Positions 34,943 through 47,806 of a DNA stretch of 64,000 bases are shown piece by piece. The notes beneath the pieces were generated by a model that was given only the letters and a program-made list of their open reading frames with translations, made no database searches and had not been told where the DNA came from. Source of the DNA: Gnetum montanum. Lineage: Eukaryota; Streptophyta; Gnetopsida; Gnetales; Gnetaceae. The number at the start of each line of letters is the position of its first letter. Positions within the stretch are counted from its first letter, which is position 1. Both the position numbers and the translations under genes were made by a program. The stretch spans positions 5,851 through 69,850 of the forward strand of contig MNCI01007652.1 in the NCBI GenBank assembly GCA_015680685.1, read 5' to 3'.

Positions 34943-36246
34943 TTTGGAAAAGTGGCATTGACAAGGAATCCATGAGTTATCTATTTAATTCATACTCATG
35001 AGTTAAGATATAGTTGTACATCCATTTGGACTCAAATGGATGGACTCATGGGAAGATAAAACTACATACATACACACATGTAGTTTTGCAAGTAGAATAT
35101 GATATGACAAGTGTACAAGAAAATTTTATTCACCTATGATATATTAAGAAATGGATTCTAGCTATTGAAGTAATTGCTTGTGTGTGTAGGATGGTGATGG
35201 TGAATTGCTTTTGTTTAGTAAGTTGTACTTTTGTTCAAAATTCTAGTTTGTCTTACATATGTTGGATGATGTTCCAACTTGTGTGTGTTGAGTGTTCCAT
35301 GTATGGTTATATATGACTAATATTTCATGCATTTCAAATTTCGAATGTGCTATGACTAGCTCTATGGAATATCTCCTAGTCATTAGGATGGTGTATTTTG
35401 TATTTCTCTAATTACTTGTATTTAGACTAATATCCTTTTTATTTACAAGTATGGATGGTAAACAAAATAGTACATAGAATTTTTAAAGTATTTCTATTTT
35501 TCTTTATCATTCTTGTTGTATATTGGTTATGATGCTTCATTATAGATGATATATTGATCATGATTTATGTATGTGATTTAGAAGGGCAAGATGGTTATTA
35601 AGGCATTTATTTTACATGTTTTTATACATTCAAGCAATTGCAAGTGAATGACTAGTTTTTTCTAAGGGTTTATTCATTTGATTATTTATTTTCCAACACC
35701 TAATTATTGACTTGCTTGTAGATGTCTATTTATTATTTAATGTTCAAATATTGGCTATTATTATGCATTATGATATGATGATTAAGTGGCTTAGGTTATG
35801 TACTATCTCATTTGCAAGTAGAAATTTTGATTAAGAACTAATAACTTCATGGACTACTATTTCACTATTTTGTAATATCATTTTTATTAAATAATAAATT
35901 TATCTTCTCTAGTCTATGCAAGGTTTGTTGCCAATGGGATGTAATGTACTGATTTAATTCAAAATTTCCCTTGGTGTTATTTATGTTTCATGCATTAGTT
36001 TATGGATGCTTAATTATATTACACTTTTATCACATAAGCATCATTACATTTTTCAATTTTTATGTATTAATTATTGGTTCAAAACTTAGCAATAGTACCA
36101 TGATTCCTTAATCTAAAAGCCTATAGGTCCAATAGGTATTACAACTTCCTTATTGGGTTGTTTAAGGTTCGTCCTATTCATGTCCTAATAGATCTTCTTA
36201 GTAACATCCTTACACCAAAAATATAAGAATATTTATTACACCTTTA
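34943..36246. other. Unidentified sequence between element F and the second E-family LTR
   Basis: AT-rich, no family resemblance detected. By position it could be internal sequence of the E-family element whose primer site lies at 36247-36258. Confidence 0.35.
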
Positions 36247-36261
36247 GCTCTATAACCAACT

Positions 36262-37195
36262 TGTAAGACCCCTTAACCTAGGCTTACACTAAAAAGATAT
36301 TTCTTAGAAAATTTAAATCACAATATAATAAAATCAATAAGATGCCAAAATAAAATAAAGAACATAGTAAGCATCCATATAATATATGCAATACAGAAAA
36401 TAAAATAAATATAAAATTACAATGCTAATAGCCCTTTACATAAAAAATGTGATATATTCACTAGGTAATAATAGTTCAGTACTCTTAACTCCAAAGCCAA
36501 AAATATGAAATACCAAGACATTAATGTAACAATGAAAGTAAATATAATATAATGAATTAAATATAAACATCACGCTTCTTAAATTTCAACAAATATCTAA
36601 ATAATAAATGTCCATTAAACATTCTAAATCTCAAAACTTAAATTTAACACAAAAGTAAATTTGTACCTTCATCACAGATAAGAAAGTACAAAATACATGT
36701 GCCAACCAAAGGATAATATAAGTACAACAATGCTAGGTAAACATTATAACTCAAAAATTACAAAACTTCCACTTAAACATATATTAGAAATGCATAAACT
36801 TGAATATAAGCATTAGTTTCTTTAAGTACTCCTCTTCACTAATATCTATTTTACCTAGGAAGTAAAAGCAAAGGGGAAAGTTAGTGCACATGATTGGGTA
36901 GAGAAATAAATTACTAGTACTCCCTTAAAAGTTTTGGAACCAAGCATGAGAAAAAAATTACAAGAACTTCCTTAAGAGTTTTTGAACCAAGCATTTAGTA
37001 GTTAGATAGCCAGGCATGATGGATGGTGCATCCAAAAATGTTAGCATTATAATATGCAAACATCAAATAACCAAATAATCATCTTATAAAGTCAAATACC
37101 AAAACTAAGATTCCACCATCATCATTAAACCCAAAAATTTATGGAAGTTAGCATCAAACTCTAATGTTAGAATGTTAAAAGTTGAGATGCTTATG
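36262..37195 (-). repeat. Second LTR of gypsy family E
   Basis: Begins at ..GCTCTATAACCAACT|TGTAAGACCCC, the same junction as 5139. The reverse complement gives an LTR end plus TGGTTATAGAGC, near the tRNA-Met primer TGGTATCAGAGC. Homologous to 5139-6125 for about 930 bp with many substitutions. The right edge is where similarity ends. Confidence 0.55.
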
Positions 37196-38700
37196 GTGAT
37201 GAGTCATCATGTGGAGTTCTTGGCATTCACTTGATGAAGTAGGTAACTAACCCACACGCTTAATATAACAAGTATAGATTCATGAAATTGAAAACCTCCT
37301 CTAACCAATGTAGCCAAGCAAGATAAGCATAAATAAAATAATTCAAATGAATTGACTATGACCTATTCTAGTGGTCATGATAACCCTTGATGGCACACCC
37401 TTTCTTGAACCATAACCAAGCATTCATTCAAGTTTACAAAGCTTAAACCTAAAAGTCTAGGCCTACTAGAGCCTACTTGTGGTAACTTCCCTACTTGTGG
37501 TTGAGGATGTATCTCCTCATTGAATATATGATTGGTTCAATAGTGATGGGAAAAGAAATATGGTTGGATGAATTTATGTTTTGTATATATTTCATTAATG
37601 AAATTTTTACTTTTGACTAGTTTAGCACTCTTGCATCAAAATCACATCTATAAGCTCATCCATCTACCATTTGGCTCTTAGGGAAAGAATTCACAAATCA
37701 CATTAATTAATTTTTTATGAACACAAAAGTATACTTAAAAGAATAAAAAATTTAAAATTAATCAACCATTGATATAAAAACATATAAAAATTCACACCAA
37801 AAAATTAAAAATCAAAATTGATGGATTTATATGCTCAAAAATCACATACATAAAATCATGCCAAACCAAAGAATAAAAAAAATTAAAGAATTATATATCA
37901 TTAGTTTCAAAAAAAAACATGCATACAAATATACATATACTAGCATAAATTAAAGCACATGCATAAGCAAACAAAAAAACCACACTCTACCACTAAAGCC
38001 ATTACATGGAGGCCTCTTCCCGCATGACTAAGTTTAAAGATATCACTTGATAATCTCCTTCTTGATTAACATCATTAACAAAATAAAGTGGTAATTCAAA
38101 TTCTTCATAGCATCTCAGATCCTAGCCTTAATGTCTAATTTCCAAAATTGAAATTTCCTTTCTTCTACATATGGATGATTTACCTTTACGGAGATTCATT
38201 TATCTAATCTTTTAAAAAATGGTCCTCTTGGTCTTAACACTTAAAGATGATGGTGAAGAAGAAAATTAGTATGAATCCTCATTACTAATAATATTATTCT
38301 TTCTCTTATGAAAACACTTTCATCTACAAAATGATGAATTTCTTATAATAGGAAAAACATGATTATTGTGATACTGTCCAATAGTGTATGATGAAAAAAC
38401 ATGAAGGTAGTACATCACATTAACAAATTAGACTTATCCTTGCTATGGTTGATTTGGAATTTTTCATATAATAATATAGAGTGTTATAATAGGCATTTAT
38501 AGACCTACAACTACTAATATAGTTGTGATGAATATGGTTCATATTGATGAGACATTACTTGAGGTACTTGATCCATAGTTAGTTGAGTTCCATGGTAGAA
38601 AAGAAGATGACATGATAAATATTTTTGAGATGTAGAGGAGGCACTCAAAGATGCCAAGTTTAAAGGAGTTGACTCCATTCATTATTGATGTTGTTGTTGT
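37196..38700. other. Gene-free AT-rich stretch
   Basis: No coding similarity seen. CCCGCATGACTAAG at about 38022 recalls the CCCCCATGACTAAG block of elements B and G, hinting at an old copy of that family. Confidence 0.35.
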
Positions 38701-39340
38701 GACAAAAAAATATACCATAATGATAAGACATTCAGTTAGGGTAAGGCCTCTTATTCATTGTCTTTCACCAATCTGACTTGTGGTATAACTACTTTTACAA
38801 GTACCCCAAAAACTTATTTTTTCTTCAAATTATTGAGAACTAAAGTCTTCCTTTCATAAATACAACCACATTGACAAGATTTTCTAAATTCTTCTTGGTT
38901 CTTATGCTTTCTTACACAATAAATTTAATATTATCAAAAGGTTAAATACTATATTCAACATTTTTCATATTCTTCTAATATTGAGGATCTATGTTAACTT
39001 CCCCTACATTAGCAATCTTATGTTATTCATCATCTAATCTACTCATAGAATCTAGTATAGTTATAACATGAGTCACTAACCTTGAGTGAAGATTACTCAT
39101 AACATGCATATCCACCCTTTCATGGGTTTATCATTTTAGCTCTTCTAACAAGTGCATCAATTATTCACATTTACTAAACCCATGATTTGAAGAATAATTG
39201 AGCATGTAATTATACATTTTTATAGTCACATTTAATGATTCATTAACATCTTGATTCCATCATGCTATTCTCTTTCTAAGATTTGCAACTTAGGCGTAAG
39301 GTTAAAACCTAACATTAAAAATAGTTAACATGTCTATTTA
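38700..39340 (-). pseudogene. Very old gag remnant of the B/G family (tentative)
   Basis: 39160-39300 can be aligned by eye to B's gag at about 13105-13270 (AACCCATGATTTG..GATGTAATTATACAT..ATGATTCATTAACATCTTGATTCCATC against B's counterpart). Identity is low and no frame is open. Together with the 38022 block it suggests a further, more decayed family member on the minus strand. Confidence 0.3.
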
Positions 39341-39641
39341 AAAAGATATGATATTAGATAAAAGAGCTTAATACCATGTTTTACATTTGCAATAAGTATG
39401 TTGAAAAAAAATATTTTCCACTTACTATTTAATCCCTATAGCTTACAAGAGATGGTAAATGCTTGAACATAAAGCTTTAGATCATGGGAATATTAGCCAT
39501 ATCATTTTTTTATTCTACTCTCCTCAGTGCTTTCAAGTGAGATGTACATTGCTTCATGAATTTGACCTTAGTAGGTACATGAAAATAGTGGCTCATCCAA
39601 ATCATCAACATTCCCATTTAAATGAAGGTAAAACAAGTGTA

Positions 39642-40199
39642 AGATGATAAAATACTTTAGCTTACCAAAATTATAGCTCAAGCCCCATGAACAAGGATGC
39701 ATGAACATTCTTTACCTAGGATCATTTATGTTATAGTAATGAGAGTCTTTAGAAGAAGGCCCTACCTGCTTCTCAACATGTATACACTAGTAGTTTTGCT
39801 CCATGAGCNATGAATGAAGTTGCATCTTTCATTATGATAAAGTTTCATGAAGATAGACTACGACGATGGCATAATGCATGTGGATGATTTTGCAACAAGC
39901 CTAGGGAAGCTACACGTGTTTCCTTTGAGGAGGCTTTGTCTAATTAAGGCTTGATAAAGGATTTAGTAGATTATGAATCCATGTCACCACAGCAATTAGT
40001 GTATGTTACTCATAAAAAGAGCTTCATGATATGCTCATGGAGCAAAACTACTAGTGTATACATGTTGAGAAGCAGGTAGGGCCTTCTTCTAAAGACTCTC
40101 ATTACTATAACATAAATGATCCTAGGTAAAGAATGTTCATGCATCCTTGTTCATGGGGCTTGAGCTATAATTTTGGTAAGCTAAAGTATTTTATCATCT
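39642..40199. repeat. Perfect inverted repeat with 167-bp arms, bounded by single Ns: probable misoriented contig
   Basis: 39642-39808 and 40033-40199 are exact reverse complements by eye. The left arm ends at the N at 39809 and the right arm ends at the N at 40200. The end of the left contig therefore equals the start of the reverse-complemented middle contig (39810-40199), a perfect dovetail overlap. Confidence 0.8.
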
Positions 40200-40200
40200 N

Positions 40201-41640
40201 TAAATAAAAAATATTATATTACACATAATATAAATGAAGAGACCCATGTTGTTATGATGGGAAAATGATATTTTTACATTTTTTATAATTTTAATATTTC
40301 TATGTATTTTGTAACTAAAGAATAAAATAACAAATAAATAAACTTATGGTAATCCCTAGTAGGATAGGTGAAACACTCAAACATCATATATTATTAAATG
40401 CAAACTTTCATCACAATGACTCATGAGATAGATACAAGGCTTCATAGATAGAAAATGATTTAGTGTCTTTCTTAATTGCATCCTTGATGACCCAACACCA
40501 TGCCATACAAATATAACCTTCTTAAGCAAAATCAAACTGTAGTAGCTCCACATAATTATACTAATGTATCTAATTAAGGAAATTAATATAAATATAATTT
40601 ATAAATCTAATAAATAATTTCATTAATAAGATATGATTGTAAGGTTCGATAAAATAAAATTGGAGAATTAAAGGAAATCAAAGTAAGCTATATTCATTGT
40701 GCAAACACTTGACTTTGCATTGGCCAAATAGTTCAAAGGATATAGTGCTTTGACAAAGTCTCATTGCATGGTAAAGTGATAAATCAAAAATATTAAAAAA
40801 TAGAACATTTACCCAAGGGAGGAAAAGCTTTTCACATATAAAAATAGTAAGGAAAATAACAAAAATGCTTTGGGATTCCTTCCTTAGGTATTTATATTTT
40901 TTTTAACTTGAAAAACATGTGTTTTTTTGATAGCATGGTGGTTATATAGGATGTATCTCTAGGTATGCACTACCAGGTATACATCAGTAAGTATGTGCAA
41001 TGAGTCAAGACTATAAGCTTAACTACATGCAAGGAACTCTATGGGTCTAGGCTTATAATAAAATACAAAAGTACAACTAGATGCCTCATCATAATGTATC
41101 ATAAAACTCAATAGAAATATTTTAGAATCATATAGTTTAGAAAAAAATGAGTTTGAATTCACAATCTTTATTTTGTAACTTAAAGGCTTTACCAATAGAT
41201 TATTTGTTATTTTACTATAATTTATATTTTTAATCATACTTAACATATTTCTATTGGTACTACCACTATTCAAAGAATGTTACTTGAATAGTGATTGAAT
41301 CAATAAGAATGCAATTAAAATAACATATGAGAAAAGACTATGGATAGTTTAATCTAGTCATCCTAGGGTGAATTGAAGTTGCATCTAGGATTAATTTTTC
41401 TAGTTCTTGAAGTGCAATATCAAAGGAAACTTATGCATATGTCTATGATGTTTAAGAAAATCAAAGATGTCTCACTTGAGTTAGGGAGGGGGTTAGATAT
41501 ATAAAAATATTTAATAAAATAGCAAATATCTTCAAACTGCTTAAAAAAGAGAAAATTAAGAAATATAATAAATCTATATTTTGTAAATAAAATTCTAAAT
41601 CCTATAGGTCAAATAGCTTAATCTAATAAGTAAGGTTCAA
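40201..41640. other. Gene-free AT-rich stretch
   Basis: No family resemblance on either strand; longest open frames are short and low-complexity. Confidence 0.4.
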
Positions 41641-41649
41641 AACTACATC

Positions 41650-42180
41650 TTAACTTATCTTTTTAGAGTAATGTCTAGCTCTATTACTATGGAAGAGTCT
41701 AAGGAATATTTTCTCCTTAAGAGATTTTGTAGGGATACCTTTGATGAAATGATGATGTACTTCAAGGTGATTTTCTTTGAAAGTTGAATTGCATTCTTTG
41801 TTATTTTGATTATGCTTAAATTATCATCGTAGTTAGAGTTGTTACATATTCTAATTCCATTGTAAATATATTAGTTGAAATTTGTTTCATACTACTCTAA
41901 TCAACTAAGCATTTGTCAAGAAAATAATAGCATTCACTAATGGAGTTTCAGTCAATTCTATATCCTACATAGTCAACATTACAATATCTAACAAGATTAA
42001 TATTAGAGTATTTTAAATAGTAAAGGTTCTTATATGTTATAATCTTTAAATAATAAAAATTACTACACTTAAATGAAACTTTTTTGCATTGTATCAATAA
42101 CAAGCACTGACCATTACTTGAAGTGATGGTAAGATGCCTATTTCTCAAGTGATAAAATCTAGGTTTGGGCCTAGGTATAT
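41650..42180 (-). pseudogene. Ty1/copia RNase H remnant
   Basis: The minus strand reads YSNINLVRYCNVDYVGYRID, then FLDKCLVD-stop-SSMKQIST, LEYVTTL and HHFIKGIP-like blocks. These follow the copia RNase H order (LVGYCDADYAGDRVDRKS, FLG..LVSWSSKKQ, AEAEYVA, HHFIRD). Stops and a frameshift show it is dead. Upstream reverse transcriptase is not recognisable between 42180 and the insertion point of element H. Confidence 0.7.
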
Positions 42181-42705
42181 CTACTCAAAAGAGGTTAGGC
42201 TTTCTCTTATTTACCAAATATTTCTAAGACACTTCCTTGGAAGGATGAGCATTGAGCCTCTATGTGATGATTCTTTCTTGTGTTAAGAACAAGAATGTAA
42301 ACCTACACTAAGCATTATTGTAGGTTTTGTAGTTATTAAACAAAAAGAATACTAATTAAATTTTGTGTCTATAATTGGTCAAAAAATTACATACTCAAAA
42401 TAATTTATTTCTTAGGCCATCATTATGATGATAGTAATTTATTTTCCATGACAAAATCCAACCATCTAGTAATTGGCATCTTAGCCAAAATAAGCAATGA
42501 GAGTTGAAAATGAGAACTCTAATATTTGAAGATAAATTAAAGAAAACAAAAATATCACTATTATTAAGATGATAACATCAAAACCTTCATAAACCAATCT
42601 TAAAGGATCTTTTTATAATATGACATATGGAACAAATGACGAAATGTAACCATCATCAATGGATATCATATTATGAAGAGGCTAAGAACCATTCATGAAA
42701 ATTAG

Positions 42706-43206
42706 TATGACATCCCATTCCTAGATGTTAATAAAACATGATTGTTCATTGTGTTAGTCCATCTTGCATGTGGAGTTATAATAGAAATATAATCAAATGA
42801 ATTGGAAAATAATAGAGGCACTAAATTAAGAAGGAAGGAAATAAAGGAAAAATTTTATTAATGTTGGATGATACACAGTAATGCCTTTTGAGTTATTTTC
42901 TTGTGATAGTTAAGACCTTAGAGGAAATGTAGCACTACCACCATAGTTATGCTATCTAGTTGAGGGGGTTATTAGTTCCTTCTCATCCCACTTCACTAAG
43001 CTCCTGTCACTTGCCAATCCTAGCTCTGCAACTCCATGCTAGAATGACCTCTAAGCCTGGCCTTAAATGCCATAAGTCAAATCCATTCTTAAGGGGTATC
43101 GTGAATAATCGCAACTTCTCAAAATGAGGCAATCCTTCTTGCAAAGATTAATTACATTATTATAATACAATTACATCCTTAACAAGGAATGAGATGTTGG
43201 AATCTA
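42706..43206 (-). repeat. 3' LTR of element H
   Basis: Aligns with 62727-63230 over its whole length, from TATGACATCC at the outer end. At the inner end the reverse complement shows a purine tract, TTAAAGGGGATAGATT, directly before the LTR. Confidence 0.82.
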
Positions 43207-43399
43207 TCCCCTTTAAGCATCCAACTCATCCTCAAGCACTTCCTCTATGTCTAACTACTCAGATACTACTTCCTCACTATGCTTCTCATTTTTAGTTCCA
43301 TTATTATCTTCATTATCATCTATGAAAATAAAATAATATAAATTAAAAAATATAATTTATTACTTTAACAATATATATAATTTATTATTCAATATCATG

Positions 43400-44700
43400 A
43401 TGATCAAAGAGTTGATGGTAAGTGTTGAGAATAAAATTCCTATATTCCCCAAGTTTGTTGATCATAATTTTACCATTATATGAATACTTCACTAATGGTT
43501 TTATTACAAAGATTCTTGGTTCTATGATTCTTCATCATAAGTGGTTTGACCTTAAATTTGGCACTGGATCTCAAGGGCAAAGTATTTGAATCTAGCACAT
43601 AAGGCACATCAATTTCATGAAATTTCTTTAGCAAAATTACATGGAGGACTGGATGAATTATTAAGGTTATTGGAAGATTTAATCAACATGCTACTTCACC
43701 AATTCTCTTTGAGATTTCAAAGGATTCACAATATCTTGGGGCCAAATTAGCATATTTTCCTAGTTTAAGGAAATGCGTGGTGGATACTCTTGGTAGCACT
43801 TGATCTATAATTTGGAATTCCTTCTTAAGTTGATGATGGTCTACATATTTCTCATATTTATCTTGGGTAGCTTGAAAATTTTGTTTAATTCTTGTAATAA
43901 TATTTTCCATTATTTTCATTTCTTCTTCCTTCCATTCTACTCTTAAGGTTGGATCTACCCAAGTTAGTGGTGTATGACAATTTCATCCATATACAACTTT
44001 AAATGGTGTCTGATATATGGATCCTTGACAATTATTATTATAGGTGAATTTGGCTAGATGCAAGTCATTCTTCCATGTCTTTGGTCTACTTCAAATGTGG
44101 TTTTGTAGAATATCTTCTAGTATTCAGTTTACATGTTCTATTTGACTATCTATCTCTAGGTGGTACACTATGTTGAATTTTAATTGGGTCCCATGTTCCT
44201 TGAAGAAGTTTCACCAAAATTTGGATATGAACTTAGGATCTCTATATTAGGTGATTGATTTTGGGCATCCATGTAATTGAAATACTTGTAAAAATTTGTG
44301 GACTACTTCTTTAGCTATGTTTGTAGACTTCAAAGCTATAAAATGAGCCATCTTTGATAGATGATCAACCACTACCAATATTAAGTCATTTCCCTTTTTG
44401 GTTATTAGTAATACTAGAATGAAATCCATGGTAACATCTTTCCATTTATGTTGGAGCTTTCAAAGGATGTAGTAATCCACATGATTTTTTTTGTTTGGCT
44501 TTTATTCTCTAGTAGGTTAGATAGTTTTTGATGTATGTTGGTATGTCATTCTTCATTCCAGGATAGAAATAAGATTTATGGATCATCACCTAAGATCTTA
44601 CATAACTTGAATGCCTAGTTTATGGTACTTCATGGGCTTTAGACAAAAGCTTAAGTCTCCAATTTTCTTCTGGTATACATACCCTCTATTCTTTCATAAT
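43400..44700 (-). pseudogene. Integrase with GPY/F module and chromodomain-like tail (element H)
   Basis: Integrase core at 44247-44440: MDFILVLLITKKGNDLILVV and DHLSKMAHFIALKST, ending LHGCPKSIT, i.e. the MDFI.GLP and VDRL(T/S)KMAHF blocks with the first catalytic aspartate. 43683-43919 has RIKQNFQATQDKYEKYVD, VLPRVS and LAPRYCESFEISKRIGEVAC, the C-terminal GPY/F module. Further on (about 43420-43600) LCNKTISEVFI-stop-WYNY matches the chromodomain pattern LRNKTI.EVLVKWKGY. Stops and shifts occur throughout. When intact it joined element DNA to the genome; the chromodomain would bias it to heterochromatin. Confidence 0.75.
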
Positions 44701-46300
44701 AGACCATTAGGGGAAAGTTAGTAATGAGGCTTAGAAGAAATATTGATTAAGATCTTATTTTATTTGTTCCTTAATTTCTTCTTTCATAGGGGTTGTCACA
44801 ATGTTGATCATTAGTTCCACATTTGACTAAGAGTGTCAACCACTATATTTTGTTTTCTTGGAATACATTTAATATGAAAATCATATTCAGCTAATAATTC
44901 TACCCATCATCATTGTCGAGTATTCAAGATAGGCTGTCTCTACAAGTATTCTAAACTTTTATGATCTATTTTTAGTACAAATCTTTTTCCATAGAGAAAG
45001 TGTCTCTAAAATTTCAAAGCGTGAACAATTACTAGTAATTCTAAATCATGGGTTGAGTAATTTACCTTGGCTCCTTGTAATTTATGAGATTCAAAACATA
45101 CCACTTTATCTTCTTNNNNNNNNNNNNNNNNNNNNNNNNNNNNNNNNNNNNNNNNNNNNNNNNNNNNNNNNNNNNNNNNNNNNNNNNNNNNNNNNNNNNN
45201 NNNNNNNNNNNNNNNNNNNNNNNNNNNNNNNNNNNNNNNNNNNNNNNNNNNNNNNNNNNNNNNNNNNNNNNNNNNNNNNNNNNNNNNNNNNNNNNNNNNN
45301 NNNNNNNNNNNNNNNNNNNNNNNNNNNNNNNNNNNNNNNNNNNNNGAAACTCATATAATCCATACCTAGTTCTACATGAAGTTTTCTCAATGTCTCTTTT
45401 CTTAATCCTTATTTGGTGATAACTAAATTTAAATTGATCTTTGAGAAATGACATGCTCTAGTAAGTTGATCAAACAGGTCATTGATCCTAGGCAAGGGAT
45501 ATGTGTTTTTAATCATCACTTTATTCAAATTCCTATAATTAATGCATAACTTAATGTATCATCTTTCTTTCTGATGAATAAGACTAGTGCACCCCAAGGT
45601 GAGACATTAGGTTGAATCTTTCTTCTTCTAATAATTAGTCTAGGTGTACTTTTAATGCCCTTAATTCAGAGGTAGAAAACCTATAAGGGTCTTTTGAAAT
45701 TGGTTGTGTATCAAGAAAAATATCAATGACATGTTCAATAGTTCTTTTTGGAGGTAATTTCCTAGTTTCACCAAATATTAAATCTTTATATTCTACAAGT
45801 CCCTTTAGAATCTAAATGTTAAAGGATTTCTAAAGTTGAGTTACTTTTACAACCAACATAGTAGCATCTTTTTTGACTAATATCTTAGCTTGCTTAATAC
45901 TTATCATGTGCATTTGCTTTGTTGTTCCTACCTCCCTTAGAACCTTGACTTCATTAGTGGTTGGTACTTTTAAAACATAATTTTCAAACTTGGTAGTAAT
46001 ATCAAATTTTTAAAGAAAAGACATTCCTAGGATTTCATCAACATCGCCTAATTCAAATTCAAAGAATTCATCAATGAAAGGCATGTCTTGTAAGGTAAAA
46101 GTAATTTCACCATACTTGGTATGCTTGCTTACAATCGTTCCATCTAGAAGTTCTATTCTAACAACTTTCTTAGAATTTAAACATAAATTTGATAACTTAA
46201 TTCAAGTTGGTGAAATAAAATTATTTCTTGCTCCATTATCAATAAAAAATTTAATCTTTCATTTTTTAATTGATCCTTCAAAAATCAATAAAGCAAATTA
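44690..46300 (-). pseudogene. Protease, reverse transcriptase and RNase H of element H
   Basis: Protease end: GDVDEILGMSFL near 46000. Reverse transcriptase: a SKDPYRFSTSELRALKVHLD-like entry block near 45660, then [20 protein letters not shown] and RYGLYEF at 45346-45430, just before the gap. The YxDD block falls in the gap. RNase H resumes at 45115: VNYSTHDLELLVIVHALK, LYGKRFVLKIDH, SLEYL, EYDFHIKCIPRKQNIVVDTL, the standard gypsy order. Multiple stops. Belongs to one polyprotein with the integrase downstream. Confidence 0.75.
45116..45345. other. Assembly gap (230 N) inside the reverse transcriptase of element H
   Basis: Run of N between the RYGLYEF block and the RNase H domain. A complete gypsy reverse transcriptase would need about 450-600 bp here, so either the gap is undersized or part of the domain is deleted. 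Confidence 0.95.
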
Positions 46301-46309
46301 AAATTTTCT

Positions 46310-46513
46310 CAAACCTAACTTGGCTAATGCTGAAATCTTCTTCATGGCTATCATGGTGGTTTGGACCTTTCCTTTGGTCATGTTTGCATTGGGATTTTAA
46401 TTTCTAGTTTGATTGTTTCTTTGTATTTTTTCTTGTAATTTTGGAAAATATTTCTTGAAATGATCTTTGTCATAATCAAACCATCCTGATTAAGCTTTGT
46501 TGATGGATGTTTC
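46310..46513 (-). pseudogene. Gag-protease junction of element H, left of the J insertion
   Basis: Minus-strand sequence with a basic, glutamine/lysine-rich character between protease and insertion site. No clear CCHC knuckle is legible. It ends at the GTTTC duplication (46509-46513). Confidence 0.45.
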
Positions 46514-47751
46514 TGTGGACCCTTTAGTGTATTTTAGTGTGTGTCAAAATGTTAAGAAAAATGGAGTCAAGGTTGTTTGTATGGTTGTATGGTTATTGTG
46601 TTTGTAGGACTATGTACACAAGAAATCAAGATGAGTAGACAAGGATAAGAAATGAACTATTTAGAGATCAAAGGATGAGGTCATCCATATGATCTTCAAA
46701 TGAATATTCAAAGAACATGGATAAGGACTAGACACTATACAAGAAAATTTTTCATCATCAAAGCATGTGGAAGATCAAGGCTATGGACAAGGAATGATGC
46801 ATTCAAAACACAAAGAAAGTGGAAGAAAGATGCCTCTAGAAAATAATAGAGGTCTTGGTAGAATTAAAGTACACTAAGATAAAGATGTCTTTGGAAATAG
46901 CAAGACATCTCTCTCAAACAAAGATGTCTTTCATGAAGCAAAGATGTCTTTATAGAATGAAGGCTAGTATTAGAAAGATGTCTTCCGTAAGACAAAGACG
47001 TCTTCTGGAATGGAGACTTCAGAAAGACATCTTTAAAGAACAAAGACATCTTCTTAGAATTGAAGGAAAATTTAGAGAGATGTCTTAGGCATGAGAAAAA
47101 CATCTCCCATGACTATTATTGACCGTTAGGTAGTCATTGTATGAATTTTAAGATGGATTTAGAAATACAGAAGCTATAAGAAGACTTGATGTGCATTGAA
47201 AAATGTGCAAGCCTTGTATTCATTATATGATCAATTTTAATAATTGAATTCTTTGTTTCTTCTCATTGTATTATCATTTTCATTTTGTAAAGTGTGTTGT
47301 ACCTAACTCTACAAGGATCAGAAAATTGAGTTGCAATTCTCCCTTATAATTGTTGTGCTTATTACCTTGTAGGGTTGATGTCTTAGAGCTTGTTGGGATC
47401 ATATAGGCTTGAGTTGTTGGTGCTATGGTACAACACTTTTGGTGTGAGATGCAAGATTATAAAGGTTGTGAAAGCCTTGAAACTACATTTTCAAGCTTGA
47501 AGAGACCTTGCGGTATTGAGTGATTGGTGCTATGGTACAACACTTAGAGTGGGGCTTGAAGACTATATTGGGTGTGGACCCTTTAATCACATTTTCAAAG
47601 AAACAAAGTCTAAGGTGTGCTTGAGATCCACCTTGTGAGTGTGGAGTACACAAGTTGGGGGATCACATAAATTCATGTCTGTGCTTTATTTCATAAAGGT
47701 TTTATTTGGGAAACCTATTCACCCCTCCCCTTCTAAGTTCAATAATCCACA
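46514..47751 (+). repeat. 5' LTR of element J
   Basis: U3 carries an array of AAGATGTCTT / AAGACATCTT units at about 46820-47110, followed by a TATA-like TATAAG at 47175-47180. The last 500 bp include repeated TTGGTGCTATGGTACAACACTT blocks (two copies, about 47417 and 47525). Confidence 0.85.
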
Positions 47752-47753
47752 AG

Positions 47754-47770
47754 TGGTATTGGAGCTTGGT
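47754..47770 (+). promoter_or_regulatory. Primer-binding site of element J (tRNA-Met type)
   Basis: TGGTATTGGAGCTTGG two bases after the LTR. The initiator tRNA-Met site is TGGTATCAGAGC; this differs at two adjacent positions. Confidence 0.75.
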
Positions 47771-47806
47771 ACTCTTCTTTATCATCATCAACTTCAAGAG
47801 TGAACA

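Noticed and set aside
39642-40199. Foldback transposon or microRNA-like hairpin with 167-bp arms
   Set aside because: Arms end exactly at assembly Ns and form a perfect contig overlap when the middle contig is flipped; an assembly error is simpler.
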